The notes beneath the pieces were generated by a model, which saw only the letters and a list, made by a program, of their open reading frames with translations, was not told the origin of the DNA and made no database searches. The position numbers and the translations under genes are program-made. Below, in pieces: positions 10,453-21,096 of a stretch of DNA of 64,000 nt; positions within the stretch are counted from its first letter, which is position 1; each line of letters starts with the position of its first letter. Origin of the DNA: Shewanella putrefaciens (lineage in GTDB: Bacteria > Pseudomonadota > Gammaproteobacteria > Enterobacterales > Shewanellaceae); the NCBI RefSeq assembly GCF_016406305.1, contig NZ_CP066369.1:2746501-2810500 (forward strand), written 5' to 3'.

Positions 10453-13400
10453 TTATCCAGCGTCAGCCATCGCCACCGCTTGCTCTAAATCTACCGCGAC
10501 TATACGGGATACACCCGGCTCGTGCATAGTCACGCCTATAAGTTGATCAGCCATCTCCATGGTTATTTTGTTATGGCTAATATATATAAACTGTACGCTT
10601 TGCGACATTTCTTTGAGTAATCGACAGAAACGTTCCACGTTGGCATCATCTAACGGTGCATCCACTTCATCTAACATACAGAAGGGTGCGGGATTCAGCC
10701 TAAAAATAGCGAATACCAATGATAAAGCGGTTAAGGCTTTTTCACCACCCGAAAGAAGATGGATTGTGCTGTTCTTCTTACCCGGTGGCTGGGCCATAAT
10801 AGTCACGCCTGTCTCCAGCAAGTCATCCTCCGTCAGTGCTAAATAAGCCCGCCCGCCACCAAAAACCTTCGGAAATAAGCGCCCGAGATCTTCGTTAACG
10901 GTATCAAACGTGGTCTTAAAGCGTGTACGGGTTTCCTTATCTATCTTACGGATCGCCTCTTCTAAGGTGGCGAGCCCTTTATTTAAATCGTCATCTTGAT
11001 GATCCAGATACGATTTTCGCTCACTTTGCTGTTCAAATTCTTCGATCGCGGCGAGGTTAATCGCCCCTAAGCGGATGATTTTTTGCCGTATTTGATCTAA
11101 ATCACTCTGCCACTTATCGGGATGCCCATCTAAAGGCAAGGTATCAATAATCTGTGACAGGACAATTTTTTGTTCCTGCAGTGCCTCTAATTGGCTTTCT
11201 GCTTGGCCTTTTAATCCTTCACGACGTAACTTTAACGTGCTCAGGCTTTGAGTCAAGCCCTCAAGCTTACCAAGCTCTTGTTTTTGCTTTAATCCTATAC
11301 GGTTTAATGCCTCAGAAAGCGTACTTTGCTCCGTTCGTACAATTTTAAGGCTCTGTTGCTGCTGCTGTTGTTGATTAAGCAACTCGGCTAATTGCGCGCT
11401 CAATAACCCACTATTTTGCAGTCCACTTTGCTCTTGGACGCTGGCAAACTGGGCTGACAACATTTCTCGAGACTGGATTAATTCACTGACACGGATTTGC
11501 TGTAACTGAATTTGCTCGCTGCTGACGGCAATTCGCATCGTGACGGACTGCAAGCTCGCCCTTAGAGTTGATAACTGGCGTTCAATCTCAGTGATCCGAG
11601 CCTTTAATGCTTGGTGGCGCACTAAATCCGTTTGGGCATCCTGATTGAGTTGTTGCTGCTTTTCTAGGCTCGTCTGCAGGCTATCCTCAAGTTCGACCTC
11701 TTGCTCTGCAAGCAGGTTAAATTGCTCAGTTAAGGTGAACATCTCAGTCGCATTGAGTGACAGAGCTTGTTCAAGCTGGGTGCGTTTCGCGGCGGATAAC
11801 TGAGCCTGCTCAGTTGCATTCGCCAATTGCACCTGTTTAGTGGTCTGTTCTAGTTGCAGTTGATGTAACTTCTGCACCCCAGAGGTCAACTGTTGCCTCG
11901 CTTGGTTTAGGTTAGCAGCACATTCCGATAACCTAGTTTGCAGCAGGGCAAGTTTACTCTCCCACTCACGGATACTTTCGCCTAATTGCCCCTGCTCTTT
12001 ACTGAGTTGCACTAGGGACTCGGCGCTATCTTGTTTAGCAATTAAGAAACCTTGACCCAATAAATAGCCATCGGCGGTGACAATACGCTCATTATCCTTA
12101 AGGAGAGGCAACATCAGCCTAGCTGATGGCAGATCCTGAGCCCATTTCAGCCCAGACAACCAAGGGGCAAGATTGACATTGGATTGAAGCTTGGCTTGAT
12201 ATTCACTCTTTAGGTCTATCCCAGCAGACGGTATGGCAAAGGGCTGAAAACCCACTTCAGTCTCAATTACCCCGACGGGTAAATTCATCAGGCCATTGAG
12301 GGCAAGTTCTGCGGCCGTTTCCCAGCCATTTTCGACGGTTAAACTTTGCCATAGCTGCGGTTTATCCGTGAGCTGCTCCTGTTTTGTGAGCCATTGCTCG
12401 ATCAACTCAAAACGGGCCCGCATTGAGGTAAGCTCTTGGGAAATCCGCTCAAAATCGATTCGAACTTGATCTAATTCTGCCGTCTCTGCGCTGACTCGAT
12501 GTTCAAGCTGATGATTGACTTCCACTTGCTCGGCGAGCGTGTGCGTGATTGCCGCAACAGCTTGGCTAAGGGGCGTGAGTCTATCTTCCTGCTCAAGTTG
12601 AGTCAGAGCTATTAGCTCTGCCTGTTGCTCACGGCTCTGTTGCTGCTTATGCTCCAACAATTGCTGCTGATGTGTAAGTTTGCTGCGACTCAGCTCAAGT
12701 TGTAGTTGGTGCTTTGCAACTAACGCCGCTTGCTGGCGTAAACTTTCCGTTTGTTGCTCGTTACGCTCGACACTCATTGCCCACTGACATTGCAGCTCAT
12801 CCAGCATTTCTTGCTGTTCATCATGCTGGGGTGCCAGTTGAGATAACTCTAACTCCAACGACCTGAGATTAGTTTGATAGCCTTCGAGTTTATCCGTATG
12901 TTGCTGGATCTGCTCCTTAACCTGAATTAGCTGCGTCTCAAGCTGGGCATCGCGTTGTTTTTGGCTCTGTAATTGCTGCTCTAACTTTGCGATTTCGGTG
13001 CCCGTAAGATAATAGGCCTCGACCGCACGCTGCTCCTGTTCCGCCAACCGAGCGAGTTGTACTTGTAATTCAGTGGTTTGTAACTCATCGGTTTGCGCAA
13101 GCGACTGCGCCGCGGCTTGTTGCACTTCGATGGCGCTGATTTGCTCTGACAGGTTTGCCATCTGAGCTTGCAACTCTTGATAACGCATCACCAGGAGTTC
13201 GGCGTGGGTCTTGCGCTCGGCCAGCTTTAACTCTCGGTATTGTTTGGCGGCCTTGGCTTGCTGGGCAAGCTTATCGAGTTGTTTACCTAACTCGCTACGA
13301 ATATCCCCTAAACGTTCAAGGTTTTCACGGGTATGGCGAATACGATTCTCGGTTTCACGGCGCCGCTCTTTATAGCGGGAGATCCCCGCGGCTTCCTCGA

Positions 13401-13890
13401 TAAAAGTACGCAGATCTTGGGGTTTAGATTCAATAAGGCGAGAAATAGTGCCTTGCTCGATAATGGCGTAGCTGCGTGGGCCAAGGCCTGTGCCCATAAA
13501 TAAGTCGGTAATGTCTTTTCGGCGACACTTTTGCCCATTGAGAAAATACCAAGATTCGCCATCACGACTCACCTGACGCTTGACCGATATTTCTTCATAA
13601 CTGGCGTATTGGCCGGCAAGACGACCTTGTTTATTTTCAAAGACCAGTTCAACCCCGGCCACGGAGACAGGTTTGCGCGCACTGGAGCCGTTAAAAATCA
13701 CGTCGCTCATGGAATCACCGCGCAGATGTTTAGCCGAACTTTCGCCTAATACCCAACGCACGGCATCGATTACATTCGATTTGCCGCAGCCATTTGGGCC
13801 AATAATGGCGGTTAATGCCTGTAAAAAAGGAATTTTAGTGGGATCGACAAACGACTTAAAGCCGGCAAGTTTTATTTGTTTTAATCTCAT
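10453..13890 (-). CDS. smc: Chromosome partition/condensation protein SMC
   Basis: A 1145-residue SMC when started at the ATG at 13890 (MRLKQIKLAGFKSF). The frame is open 31 codons further upstream, but that part lacks family similarity. The Walker A motif is GPNGCGKSN near residue 32. Two long coiled coils flank a hinge at about 500-640. The C-terminal ATPase half has the signature LSGGEKALTALSL and Walker B FCMLDEVDAPLDD. It forms a ring with ScpA and ScpB (encoded at 61861-63249) to organise and segregate chromosomes. It heads an apparent smc-zipA unit. Confidence 0.95.
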   Translation of the reverse strand: MRLKQIKLAGFKSFVDPTKIPFLQALTAIIGPNGCGKSNVIDAVRWVLGESSAKHLRGDSMSDVIFNGSSARKPVSVAGVELVFENKQGRLAGQYASYEEISVKRQVSRDGESWYFLNGQKCRRKDITDLFMGTGLGPRSYAIIEQGTISRLIESKPQDLRTFIEEAAGISRYKERRRETENRIRHTRENLERLGDIRSELGKQLDKLAQQAKAAKQYRELKLAERKTHAELLVMRYQELQAQMANLSEQISAIEVQQAAAQSLAQTDELQTTELQVQLARLAEQEQRAVEAYYLTGTEIAKLEQQLQSQKQRDAQLETQLIQVKEQIQQHTDKLEGYQTNLRSLELELSQLAPQHDEQQEMLDELQCQWAMSVERNEQQTESLRQQAALVAKHQLQLELSRSKLTHQQQLLEHKQQQSREQQAELIALTQLEQEDRLTPLSQAVAAITHTLAEQVEVNHQLEHRVSAETAELDQVRIDFERISQELTSMRARFELIEQWLTKQEQLTDKPQLWQSLTVENGWETAAELALNGLMNLPVGVIETEVGFQPFAIPSAGIDLKSEYQAKLQSNVNLAPWLSGLKWAQDLPSARLMLPLLKDNERIVTADGYLLGQGFLIAKQDSAESLVQLSKEQGQLGESIREWESKLALLQTRLSECAANLNQARQQLTSGVQKLHQLQLEQTTKQVQLANATEQAQLSAAKRTQLEQALSLNATEMFTLTEQFNLLAEQEVELEDSLQTSLEKQQQLNQDAQTDLVRHQALKARITEIERQLSTLRASLQSVTMRIAVSSEQIQLQQIRVSELIQSREMLSAQFASVQEQSGLQNSGLLSAQLAELLNQQQQQQQSLKIVRTEQSTLSEALNRIGLKQKQELGKLEGLTQSLSTLKLRREGLKGQAESQLEALQEQKIVLSQIIDTLPLDGHPDKWQSDLDQIRQKIIRLGAINLAAIEEFEQQSERKSYLDHQDDDLNKGLATLEEAIRKIDKETRTRFKTTFDTVNEDLGRLFPKVFGGGRAYLALTEDDLLETGVTIMAQPPGKKNSTIHLLSGGEKALTALSLVFAIFRLNPAPFCMLDEVDAPLDDANVERFCRLLKEMSQSVQFIYISHNKITMEMADQLIGVTMHEPGVSRIVAVDLEQAVAMADAG

Positions 13891-14099
13891 AGTGCCAGTT
13901 AGCGCGTCTCTGAATTTTGGCCCTAAATTGGCCCAAGTAGTGCAAATATACCCTGCTGGCAACTTTAACAAAGCAAGCAGCATTTTGTAACGCTTTTTAT
14001 TGAATTCATGCGGCTTTTAGCTTGTCATCTGCCCATGAGTTGCTCACAATCGCACTTATCTGTATCTCAGGTTGTAGCTTAACTTTTTGGAAAAACGAT

Positions 14100-14879
14100 A
14101 TGACACAGAAGAAAACCTTGCCCTTCCCCGCCAAAAGCGGCGTTAATTACTTTCTCGACGGTTTTGGTCTGATCAGACGCAAAGGGCTGCGTACCTTTGT
14201 ATTTATTCCTTTAATGATTAACTTGTTACTGTTTGCAGGTGTCATTTATGTGGCCATAGGCCAGTTAGATGCTATGTTTACGTGGATGAATGCCCAGCTA
14301 CCCGAGTATTTAAGTTGGTTAAATTTTTTACTCTGGCCACTCGCCGTCACGACTATGTTAGTCATGCTCGCCTTTGTGTTTAGCTCGGTGATGAACTGGC
14401 TCGCAGCGCCTTTTAATGGCCTGTTGGCTGAAAAGGTTGAACAATTACTCACGGGCAAACCACTGAACACAGGTTCTGGTATCGATTTAATCAAAGATTT
14501 ACCCCGCATTTTGGGCCGTGAATGGATCAAACTGAAATACTATCTGCCCCGGGCACTGGTATTTTTATTACTGTTTTTAGTGCCAATGGTAGGTCAAACC
14601 TTAGCCCCTATCCTGTGGTTTTTCTTTAGTGCTTGGATGATGGCGATCCAATATTGCGATTATCCCTTCGACAACCACAAGGTCAGTTTTAAGGATATGC
14701 GCTTCGCCTTAAATCAGACCCGCGGCAGCAGCTTTAGCTTTGGCGCGACTGTAACGTTATTTTCGATGATACCCATAGTGAACTTTGTCGTGATGCCCGT
14801 AGCCATTTGTGGTGCCACCGCTATGTGGGTCGATAAGTACCGCGAAGCCTACCGCAATCCCGTGATAGCACCGGAATAG
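14100..14879 (+). CDS. cysZ: Sulfate transporter CysZ
   Basis: A 259-residue EI24/CysZ family membrane protein. The start is the ATG at 14100 (MTQKKTLPFP); the open frame upstream from 14022 does not match the family. Hydrophobic segments are at about residues 35-55, 72-98, 145-200 and 220-240, with the family motif FNGLLAEKVEQLL. It imports sulfate for cysteine synthesis and lies about 2.7 kb from cysK. It is divergent from smc and ends at a bidirectional terminator. Confidence 0.9.
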   Translation: MTQKKTLPFPAKSGVNYFLDGFGLIRRKGLRTFVFIPLMINLLLFAGVIYVAIGQLDAMFTWMNAQLPEYLSWLNFLLWPLAVTTMLVMLAFVFSSVMNWLAAPFNGLLAEKVEQLLTGKPLNTGSGIDLIKDLPRILGREWIKLKYYLPRALVFLLLFLVPMVGQTLAPILWFFFSAWMMAIQYCDYPFDNHKVSFKDMRFALNQTRGSSFSFGATVTLFSMIPIVNFVVMPVAICGATAMWVDKYREAYRNPVIAPE

Positions 14880-14937
14880 CTTATGAAACAAATTATTATC
14901 TAAAGTAACGCTAGTGTGGAGCATATTCCTGCAATAT

Positions 14938-14967
14938 AAAAAACAGCCTCAACTGAGGCTGTTTTTT
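14938..14967. terminator. Bidirectional terminator between cysZ and the KAS III gene
   Basis: A 14-bp perfect inverted repeat (AAAAAACAGCCTCA / TGAGGCTGTTTTTT) sits between convergent genes, with A and T runs at its two ends so that it works in both directions. Confidence 0.9.
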
Positions 14968-15010
14968 ATTAAAAAGTGGCAGAATAATCTGCTTATTCTC
15001 TGAGGTTAAT

Positions 15011-16132
15011 TTAGCACTTTTGCAGAATAACACTGCCGATGGAATATCCCGCACCAAAGGAGCTCAACAGGCCTAAATCGCCCGCCTTAAAGTCGCTAGA
15101 AAACTTGTGAAACGCAATCACAGAGCCCGCAGATGCCGTATTAGCATATTCATCGAGCACCACAGGAGCCTGCTGCGGCGAAACCTCGTCCCCAAGCAGT
15201 TTTTTCACCACAAACTGATTCATATTGATGTTCGCTTGGTGTAACCACAAACGTTTAAAGGACTGAGGTGTTAGATCCTGTTCGGCTAAGTGTTCATCCA
15301 AATGCTGGTAAATCATCGGCAACAGCTCTTTAAAAACCTTACGCCCCTGTTGGTGGAACAATTTATCGGGCTGGTGTGCCGAACTGGGATCACAGCGATT
15401 TAAGAAACCAAAATTGCTGCGAATATTGCTTGAGTAATCGGTAAAACAACGGCTTGAAAGGATCTTAAACCCAGTCCCAGGTGCGACTAGGCTCTGCTCT
15501 TCGAGTACCAGCGCGGTCGCCACATCACCGAAGATAAAATGGCTATCACGGTCGCGGTAGTTGACCTGGGCCGAGCAAATTTCAGGGTTGATCACGAGTA
15601 CCCGAGAAGCGGAGCCAGTGGCAATCGCATTCGCGGCGGCAACAATAGCGAAGGTCGCCGATGAACAAGCAACTTGCATATCATAGCCATAACCTCGGGT
15701 GCCGAGCGCGCGTTGGATTTCAATCGCCATTGCCGGATAGGCGCGCTGGGTATAGGCGCAGGCAACAATGACTAGATCAATTTGCTCCGCCTTAAGATTG
15801 GCATGATTGAGCGCCATCAATGCGGCTTCAACCCCGATTTCGGCCTGCATAGATAACTCGTCGCTACTGCGCTCGGGGATCAGAGGCATCATCACTTCAG
15901 GATCGAGAATGCCCTCTTTCACCATCACATACCTGTGTTTAATACCCGAGGCTTTTTCGATAAATTCGCTCGATGAATAGGATAAGGGCGCGACATGTCC
16001 CTGCTCAATTAATCCTGCATTTTCAAGGTTAAACATATCCACGTAGGCATTGAAACTCTCGACTAGGGCTTCATTGGAAATACTGTGGGGCGGCGTAAAT
16101 AAACCGCTGCCAGAAATAACAACCTGTTTCAT
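15011..16132 (-). CDS. Beta-ketoacyl-ACP synthase III family protein
   Basis: A 373-residue FabH-like condensing enzyme. The active-site cysteine is C156 in VACSSATF. The histidine lies in RLWLHQANINMN and the asparagine in EYANTASAG, so the Cys-His-Asn triad is complete. It is longer than housekeeping FabH (about 320 residues) and resembles the KAS III-like group of Pseudomonas and relatives, which use acyl-CoA primers longer than acetyl-CoA. The specific substrate is inferred. Its start overlaps the stop of the upstream RDD gene by four bases (ATGA), so the two are coupled. Confidence 0.88.
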   Translation of the reverse strand: MKQVVISGSGLFTPPHSISNEALVESFNAYVDMFNLENAGLIEQGHVAPLSYSSSEFIEKASGIKHRYVMVKEGILDPEVMMPLIPERSSDELSMQAEIGVEAALMALNHANLKAEQIDLVIVACAYTQRAYPAMAIEIQRALGTRGYGYDMQVACSSATFAIVAAANAIATGSASRVLVINPEICSAQVNYRDRDSHFIFGDVATALVLEEQSLVAPGTGFKILSSRCFTDYSSNIRSNFGFLNRCDPSSAHQPDKLFHQQGRKVFKELLPMIYQHLDEHLAEQDLTPQSFKRLWLHQANINMNQFVVKKLLGDEVSPQQAPVVLDEYANTASAGSVIAFHKFSSDFKAGDLGLLSSFGAGYSIGSVILQKC

Positions 16133-17340
16133 AGGTGCTCCGAACGAGTGCTTGTTGTAAGGTGAGCAGACGTAGAATATTCCGTTGTCTGCACAGGGTT
16201 TAATCCATTTTTTACCTGTGCTTGTTGCTGCTCTAATTGTTGCTTTTTATGCATTTGTATTAAGTCTATCACGACTGTTGAGGATATTTTATCTTGGATC
16301 CCCTGCCGATTGGCATCCCAAAATATTTGCATAAAGCCTAAAAGGCCAGTTGTGAAGCCCGCGGCGTAGCCACCGTAGCGTCCGAACGCGGCCCACAAAC
16401 TGAGTTTGGCACCATCGAGTTTAATCACCCGAATACCGAGCAGCTTTTTACCTAAGGTTTGACCATCGAACCTTGCAGTAAAGACTGTGAAGTAAAATGC
16501 AGCCCAACCGAAGCCCAGCCCCATATCCCCCATAAAACCTTTGATCCAAGCGATAACACTGTGGGTATCGGCCTCCTCTTCCCCATCACCGTCGCCATCA
16601 CCGTAAGTATTCTCGGGAAAATGTCCCCCTAACATATCGGCATTGATTGCATCTGTCTTTGCCGCAGGCACTTTCGCGTTTAGATTAAGTGCTTCGGGCT
16701 TAGGCTGCTGATTTTCCCCCCGTGCAGGCTCAGTTTGTACTGGAATCGCTGGCCATAAAACGCCTGTCAATATTTCCGACTGCAACTTTTGCTTATCGGC
16801 CGCTGATAGCTGGCTGCTATTGAGGGTATTAAGCACCATATCCCTGCGCTCCAACGCCGGCATGGCCGTCGTTTCACTCGTCTCTTCAATGCGCTTTCGC
16901 AGGGATTGAATTTCCGCCTTAGCACAGGGGTAATCTTCACAGAGGCTAAGGGATAGCAATGCAGGAAGGGACTGGATAACCTCTTTGCCCACTAAGCTAG
17001 ACTCACTCGAGGCATCAGTTGCAGCGTTAAAATTGAAGACATCGGCGGCCATACTCAGGAGCAGAAAGGCCAGCATAAGAGCATATAGCCCCCACTTAAG
17101 CATTCGCCCTAATGTGTGACTACGTTTTTCAACCCAAATAATGCCTATCACCAACAGCACAAACATCCAATCCATTTGTTCTGCCAAAACGGTGATCACA
17201 ACCCCATCGATCAACATGGCTAAGGCACGCTTTAAAGGGGTTGCCAACGGCGTATAAAGCACTGAGTCTGCAATGGCGAAGGCATTGGGGGTTACCATAG
17301 TTTTTGGGTCTTTGCCCAAGTCCGTTTGCTGTTGTTTCAT
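16129..17340 (-). CDS. RDD family membrane protein with a large internal insertion
   Basis: A 403-residue membrane protein. The first RDD-type helix (LKRALAMLIDGVVITVL, about residues 37-53) is separated from the second RDD half (GQTLGKKLLGIRVIKLDGAK, about 292-311) by extra membrane segments and a polar stretch of about 150 residues rich in Glu, Asp, Gly and Gln. A DGDGDGEEEAD acidic run sits near 247-257. Typical RDD proteins have about 150 residues. The role is unknown, with sodium/proton exchange or lipid-linked functions reported for some relatives. It is coupled to the KAS III gene, which hints at an envelope-lipid role. Confidence 0.75.
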   Translation of the reverse strand: MKQQQTDLGKDPKTMVTPNAFAIADSVLYTPLATPLKRALAMLIDGVVITVLAEQMDWMFVLLVIGIIWVEKRSHTLGRMLKWGLYALMLAFLLLSMAADVFNFNAATDASSESSLVGKEVIQSLPALLSLSLCEDYPCAKAEIQSLRKRIEETSETTAMPALERRDMVLNTLNSSQLSAADKQKLQSEILTGVLWPAIPVQTEPARGENQQPKPEALNLNAKVPAAKTDAINADMLGGHFPENTYGDGDGDGEEEADTHSVIAWIKGFMGDMGLGFGWAAFYFTVFTARFDGQTLGKKLLGIRVIKLDGAKLSLWAAFGRYGGYAAGFTTGLLGFMQIFWDANRQGIQDKISSTVVIDLIQMHKKQQLEQQQAQVKNGLNPVQTTEYSTSAHLTTSTRSEHL

Positions 17341-17591
17341 GTTTGCATCTTGTCCGATACGAGTAGTAGGCTTGTTTTACGATTGAAACATCAAGAAGTT
17401 ATTCTTGTGAATGCCAAAATCTTTTTTATGTTAGCAAGAGGTTAACACAGTAAAACCGGCTGCCAATCTGGCTTTGCGAATAACAGCATACTCTTTAATA
17501 ACTAAATCGAATAAAGAAGAACAAACAATCACTTCTAAAAGTGCCAGAGGCGATTATGATTCAATAGTGCAAACATAGGAGCAAGCAATCC

Positions 17592-18560
17592 ATGAGCAAA
17601 ATTTTCGAAGACAATTCATATACTATTGGTAATACACCGCTAGTACGTTTAAACCGTGTTAGCCAAGGTAAAGTGCTGGCCAAAGTCGAAGCACGCAATC
17701 CAAGTTTCAGTGTTAAATGCCGTATCGGTGCCAATATGATTTGGGATGCCGAGAAAAAAGGTTTGCTGACAAAAGATCATGAACTGATCGAGCCGACATC
17801 GGGTAACACGGGTATCGCACTCGCCTACGTCGCCGCAGCCCGGGGCTACAAGCTGACGCTCACTATGCCCAATACCATGAGCTTAGAGCGTCGCAAATTG
17901 CTCAAAGCCTTAGGTGCAAACCTAGTGCTGACCGAAGGCGCGAAAGGCATGAAAGGCGCGATTGATAAAGCGGAGGAAATCCGTCAATCAGCTCCTGAAA
18001 AATATGTTTTATTACAGCAGTTCAATAACCCTGCTAACCCAGAGATCCATGAAAAAACCACAGGTCCAGAAATCTGGAAAGATACCGATGGTGAAGTAGA
18101 TGTCTTTGTTGCGGGTGTGGGCACTGGCGGTACTATCACAGGTGTGAGCCGTTACTTGAAAAAAGTGGCTGGCAAAACCATTACCTCTGTCGCGGTTGAG
18201 CCAGTGGATTCGCCAGTGATCTCCCAGACATTAGCGGGTTTACCCGTTCAACCCGGTCCCCATAAGATCCAAGGTATTGGTGCGGGCTTTATTCCCGGAA
18301 ACTTAGATCTAGAGTTGATTGACCGCGTTGAAACCGTCAGCAACGATGATGCTATCGAGATGGCCCGCCGCTTAATGCAAGAAGAAGGCATTTTGGTCGG
18401 TATTTCATCGGGCGCCGCTGTCGTTGCCGCAAACCGCATCGCAGCATTACCGGAATTTGCCGATAAAACCATTGTTGTGGTATTACCTTCGGCGGCAGAA
18501 CGCTATTTATCTTCGGTATTGTTCCAAGGCCAATTTGGCGACGAAGAAAATATCCAGTAA
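17592..18560 (+). CDS. cysK: Cysteine synthase A (O-acetylserine sulfhydrylase)
   Basis: A 322-residue PLP enzyme that joins O-acetylserine and sulfide to give cysteine. The PLP-binding lysine is K42 in [14 protein letters not shown]. The substrate-loop motif [11 protein letters not shown] and the PLP-phosphate loop GTGGTITG are present. The start ATG at 17592 has an AGGAG ribosome-binding site. It is a single-gene unit with a terminator just after the stop. Confidence 0.96.
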   Translation: MSKIFEDNSYTIGNTPLVRLNRVSQGKVLAKVEARNPSFSVKCRIGANMIWDAEKKGLLTKDHELIEPTSGNTGIALAYVAAARGYKLTLTMPNTMSLERRKLLKALGANLVLTEGAKGMKGAIDKAEEIRQSAPEKYVLLQQFNNPANPEIHEKTTGPEIWKDTDGEVDVFVAGVGTGGTITGVSRYLKKVAGKTITSVAVEPVDSPVISQTLAGLPVQPGPHKIQGIGAGFIPGNLDLELIDRVETVSNDDAIEMARRLMQEEGILVGISSGAAVVAANRIAALPEFADKTIVVVLPSAAERYLSSVLFQGQFGDEENIQ

Positions 18561-18578
18561 TTTGTCAGCTTTCCATGT

Positions 18579-18605
18579 AAAAACCCGGTTTGTCCGGGTT
18601 TTTTT
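18579..18605 (+). terminator. cysK terminator
   Basis: The inverted repeat AACCCGG/CCGGGTT with a short TTTGT loop is followed by seven T residues, directly after the cysK stop codon. Confidence 0.85.
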
Positions 18606-18808
18606 ATGGCTATTTTCCAAACTATTTACGGCTAATTATTCGCAGCTCACTCGCCGCGCTATCCCTTTAAGCTTCTGTTGCCTCAATTTCGGTGGCACTC
18701 ATTGGATCAATTAAGTTAAGACTCAGTTCATAGTTTTTCAACGCCGAACTGACTTTCGTGATCCAGTTCGCTATAACGTCATCACCTAAAGCCAACTAAC
18801 TCGTTTCT

Positions 18809-19885
18809 ATGCCTTTTTACTCTACTCCCCGCGATATCACCGCTTTTGATGCTAAATTTGAAGCTCAAAAAATTGCCTTCGGGCCCATCAGTTTCCAAGT
18901 GGCCCATTGCCTGATGAAGTTCAATATTCTAGCCACTATCGATAAAGCGGGTGGGAATGGCATCACCTTGGCCGAATTGAGCCAATCCACCCAAGTGAGT
19001 GAGTACGCCCTAGGGGTATTACTCGATATGGGGCTCAGCATGGGTTTAGTCTGGCAAAAGGATGTAACTTATGTGCTAGATAAAACTGGATATTTTCTAT
19101 TACATGACGATATGGCAGCAATCAATCTTAACTTTGTCCAAGATGTTTGCTACCAAGGTTTGTTCCAACTTGATAAGGCTCTCGCTGAAGGAACCGCGGC
19201 GGGATTAGCCGTATTTGGGGAATGGAGCACTATCTATCCCGCCTTAAAAGATCTGCCACCTAAGGCGAAGGAAAGCTGGTTTGCCTTCGATCATTACTAT
19301 TCAGACCATGCGTTTCCCGCCATTATCCCATTCGTTTTTAAGCATAATCCTAGACACTTAGTCGATATCGGCGGCAATACAGGCAAGTGGGCATTTACGT
19401 GCTGCCAATACGATCCTGAGGTGGAAGTCACTATTATGGATTTTCCTGGCCAACTCGCGGTTGCGGCGCAGCAGGCGGCCAAGCAAGGATATTCATCACG
19501 GGTACATACCTTTGCGACGGATCTGCTAGATGAGTCCCTGCCCTTTGTGGAAGGTGCCGATACTTATTGGATGAGCCAGTTCCTCGATTGTTTCTCTAAA
19601 GCGCAGATCCTGAGCATTCTTAAACGCACCGCCAATGCCATGGCGCAAGACAGCCAGCTTTTTATTGTTGAAACCTTCTGGGATAGGCAGCCCTCTGCGG
19701 CTTCGGCTTACTGTGTAAATGCCACTAGCCTCTATTTTAGTGCTATGGCCAATGGCAATAGTCGTATGTATCACTCTAAGGACGTGTTGGCTTTACTACA
19801 GCAAGCGGGTTTATATGTTGATGAAGATACAGATAATTTAGGACTTGGGCATACTTTACTGCGTTGTAAACTCAAACCTAAATAG
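18809..19885 (+). CDS. SAM-dependent methyltransferase, O-methyltransferase type
   Basis: A 358-residue protein. The N-terminal part (about residues 25-100) is a winged-helix dimerisation domain (ITLAELSQSTQVSEYALGVLLD). The C-terminal part holds the SAM-binding Rossmann motif LVDIGGNTGKWAF near 187-199 and VTIMDFPGQL about 15 residues later. This order is typical of small-molecule O-methyltransferases (methyltransf_2 type). The substrate is unknown. No ribosome-binding site stronger than CTAACTCG is visible. It stands alone between cysK and the TDT transporter. Confidence 0.78.
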   Translation: MPFYSTPRDITAFDAKFEAQKIAFGPISFQVAHCLMKFNILATIDKAGGNGITLAELSQSTQVSEYALGVLLDMGLSMGLVWQKDVTYVLDKTGYFLLHDDMAAINLNFVQDVCYQGLFQLDKALAEGTAAGLAVFGEWSTIYPALKDLPPKAKESWFAFDHYYSDHAFPAIIPFVFKHNPRHLVDIGGNTGKWAFTCCQYDPEVEVTIMDFPGQLAVAAQQAAKQGYSSRVHTFATDLLDESLPFVEGADTYWMSQFLDCFSKAQILSILKRTANAMAQDSQLFIVETFWDRQPSAASAYCVNATSLYFSAMANGNSRMYHSKDVLALLQQAGLYVDEDTDNLGLGHTLLRCKLKPK

Positions 19886-20017
19886 TAAATTTTAATTACT
19901 CTATAAATAAATTTAATCAATTTTATTTATCAATCTCTCAGACATACACTGACATTATCAAAACAGCGTCCTCTATCGGGCAATGTTAAGCAATGTCAGT
20001 ATTGAGAGGTAAGTAAA

Positions 20018-21016
20018 ATGACTTCAAAACGCAAACGCTGGACAGCAAAAGCCGCCAAATTACCTAGCCCAATGGCAGGGTTAGCACTCGCCATTGCTAG
20101 CTTAGGTTGGGCATTTGAAAGTATGCTACCTTCACTTAATGGCATGGGCCAACTCACTGGAGCCATTATAGCTTCGCTGCTGTTAATGCTACTTAGCGGA
20201 AAGTTTTTACTCCATCCCAACATTTTAAAGGATGAACTGAGCCACCCTGTGATTGGCAGCGTGATCCCCACATTTGCCATGGCATTGATGGTTGTCTCAA
20301 ACGTGCTCGGCCACTATTACGCCAATGCTGGCTTAGCACTATGGCTTGGGGCAATCTTTATCCATCTGATTTTTTTAGGGGCATTTATCTACTTTCGTGC
20401 TATCGATTTTAAGCTCGAACATATGGTGCCAAGTTGGTTTGTGCCCCCGATTGGCATCATAGTCGCGGCGGTTTCGTTCCCCGCCTCCGGTTATCAGTGG
20501 TTAGTGAATGCCATTTTAGGTTTCGGTATGCTGGCTTACCTCGTCATGCTGCCGCTGATGCTCTACCGCTTAATTTTCTGTAAAGCCGTACCTGACGCAG
20601 CAAAACCCACGATTGCAATCCTTGCGGCCCCCGCAAGCCTATCCCTTGCGGGCTACTTGACCGTCACAGAGCAGCCTTCTATCGCCCTCGTCGCGCTGTT
20701 AGTGAGTATTGCTATCCTGATGACGAGCATTATCTACTTAGCATTCTTTCACCTGCTTAAACTCCCATTTAGCCCTGGATACGCCGCATTTACCTTTCCC
20801 ATGGTCATTGGTGCCACTGCCCTCTTTAAAACATCGGCATGGCTTGGGCAGTTTGACCAATTTAATCAATTAACTATGTGGATAAACTACTTAGCACGCT
20901 TCGAGTTAGTGATTGCAACCTTAGTGGTGGTCTATGTCTCGCTGCGTTATCTGATCCATTACTTCCCAGTACCATTCACCCTATTAGCACCAAGAAGGGT
21001 ATTAAATGCCCATTAA
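20018..21016 (+). CDS. TehA/TDT family transporter
   Basis: A 332-residue protein with about ten hydrophobic helices, fitting the tellurite-resistance/dicarboxylate (TDT, SLAC1-like) family of anion channels. N-terminal PSPMAGLALAIASLGWAFES and the central MVPSWFVPPIGIIVA match family positions. The ATG at 20018 has a GAGAGG ribosome-binding site. It could export or import small organic or inorganic anions. The substrate is not deducible. Confidence 0.8.
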   Translation: MTSKRKRWTAKAAKLPSPMAGLALAIASLGWAFESMLPSLNGMGQLTGAIIASLLLMLLSGKFLLHPNILKDELSHPVIGSVIPTFAMALMVVSNVLGHYYANAGLALWLGAIFIHLIFLGAFIYFRAIDFKLEHMVPSWFVPPIGIIVAAVSFPASGYQWLVNAILGFGMLAYLVMLPLMLYRLIFCKAVPDAAKPTIAILAAPASLSLAGYLTVTEQPSIALVALLVSIAILMTSIIYLAFFHLLKLPFSPGYAAFTFPMVIGATALFKTSAWLGQFDQFNQLTMWINYLARFELVIATLVVVYVSLRYLIHYFPVPFTLLAPRRVLNAH

Positions 21017-21096
21017 CCGAATGCGAGACGGCATAAACATAAGCAAGATTCGATTTAAAAATCACAGTAAAAATTTAATCTAGCCGACTCAAATAG

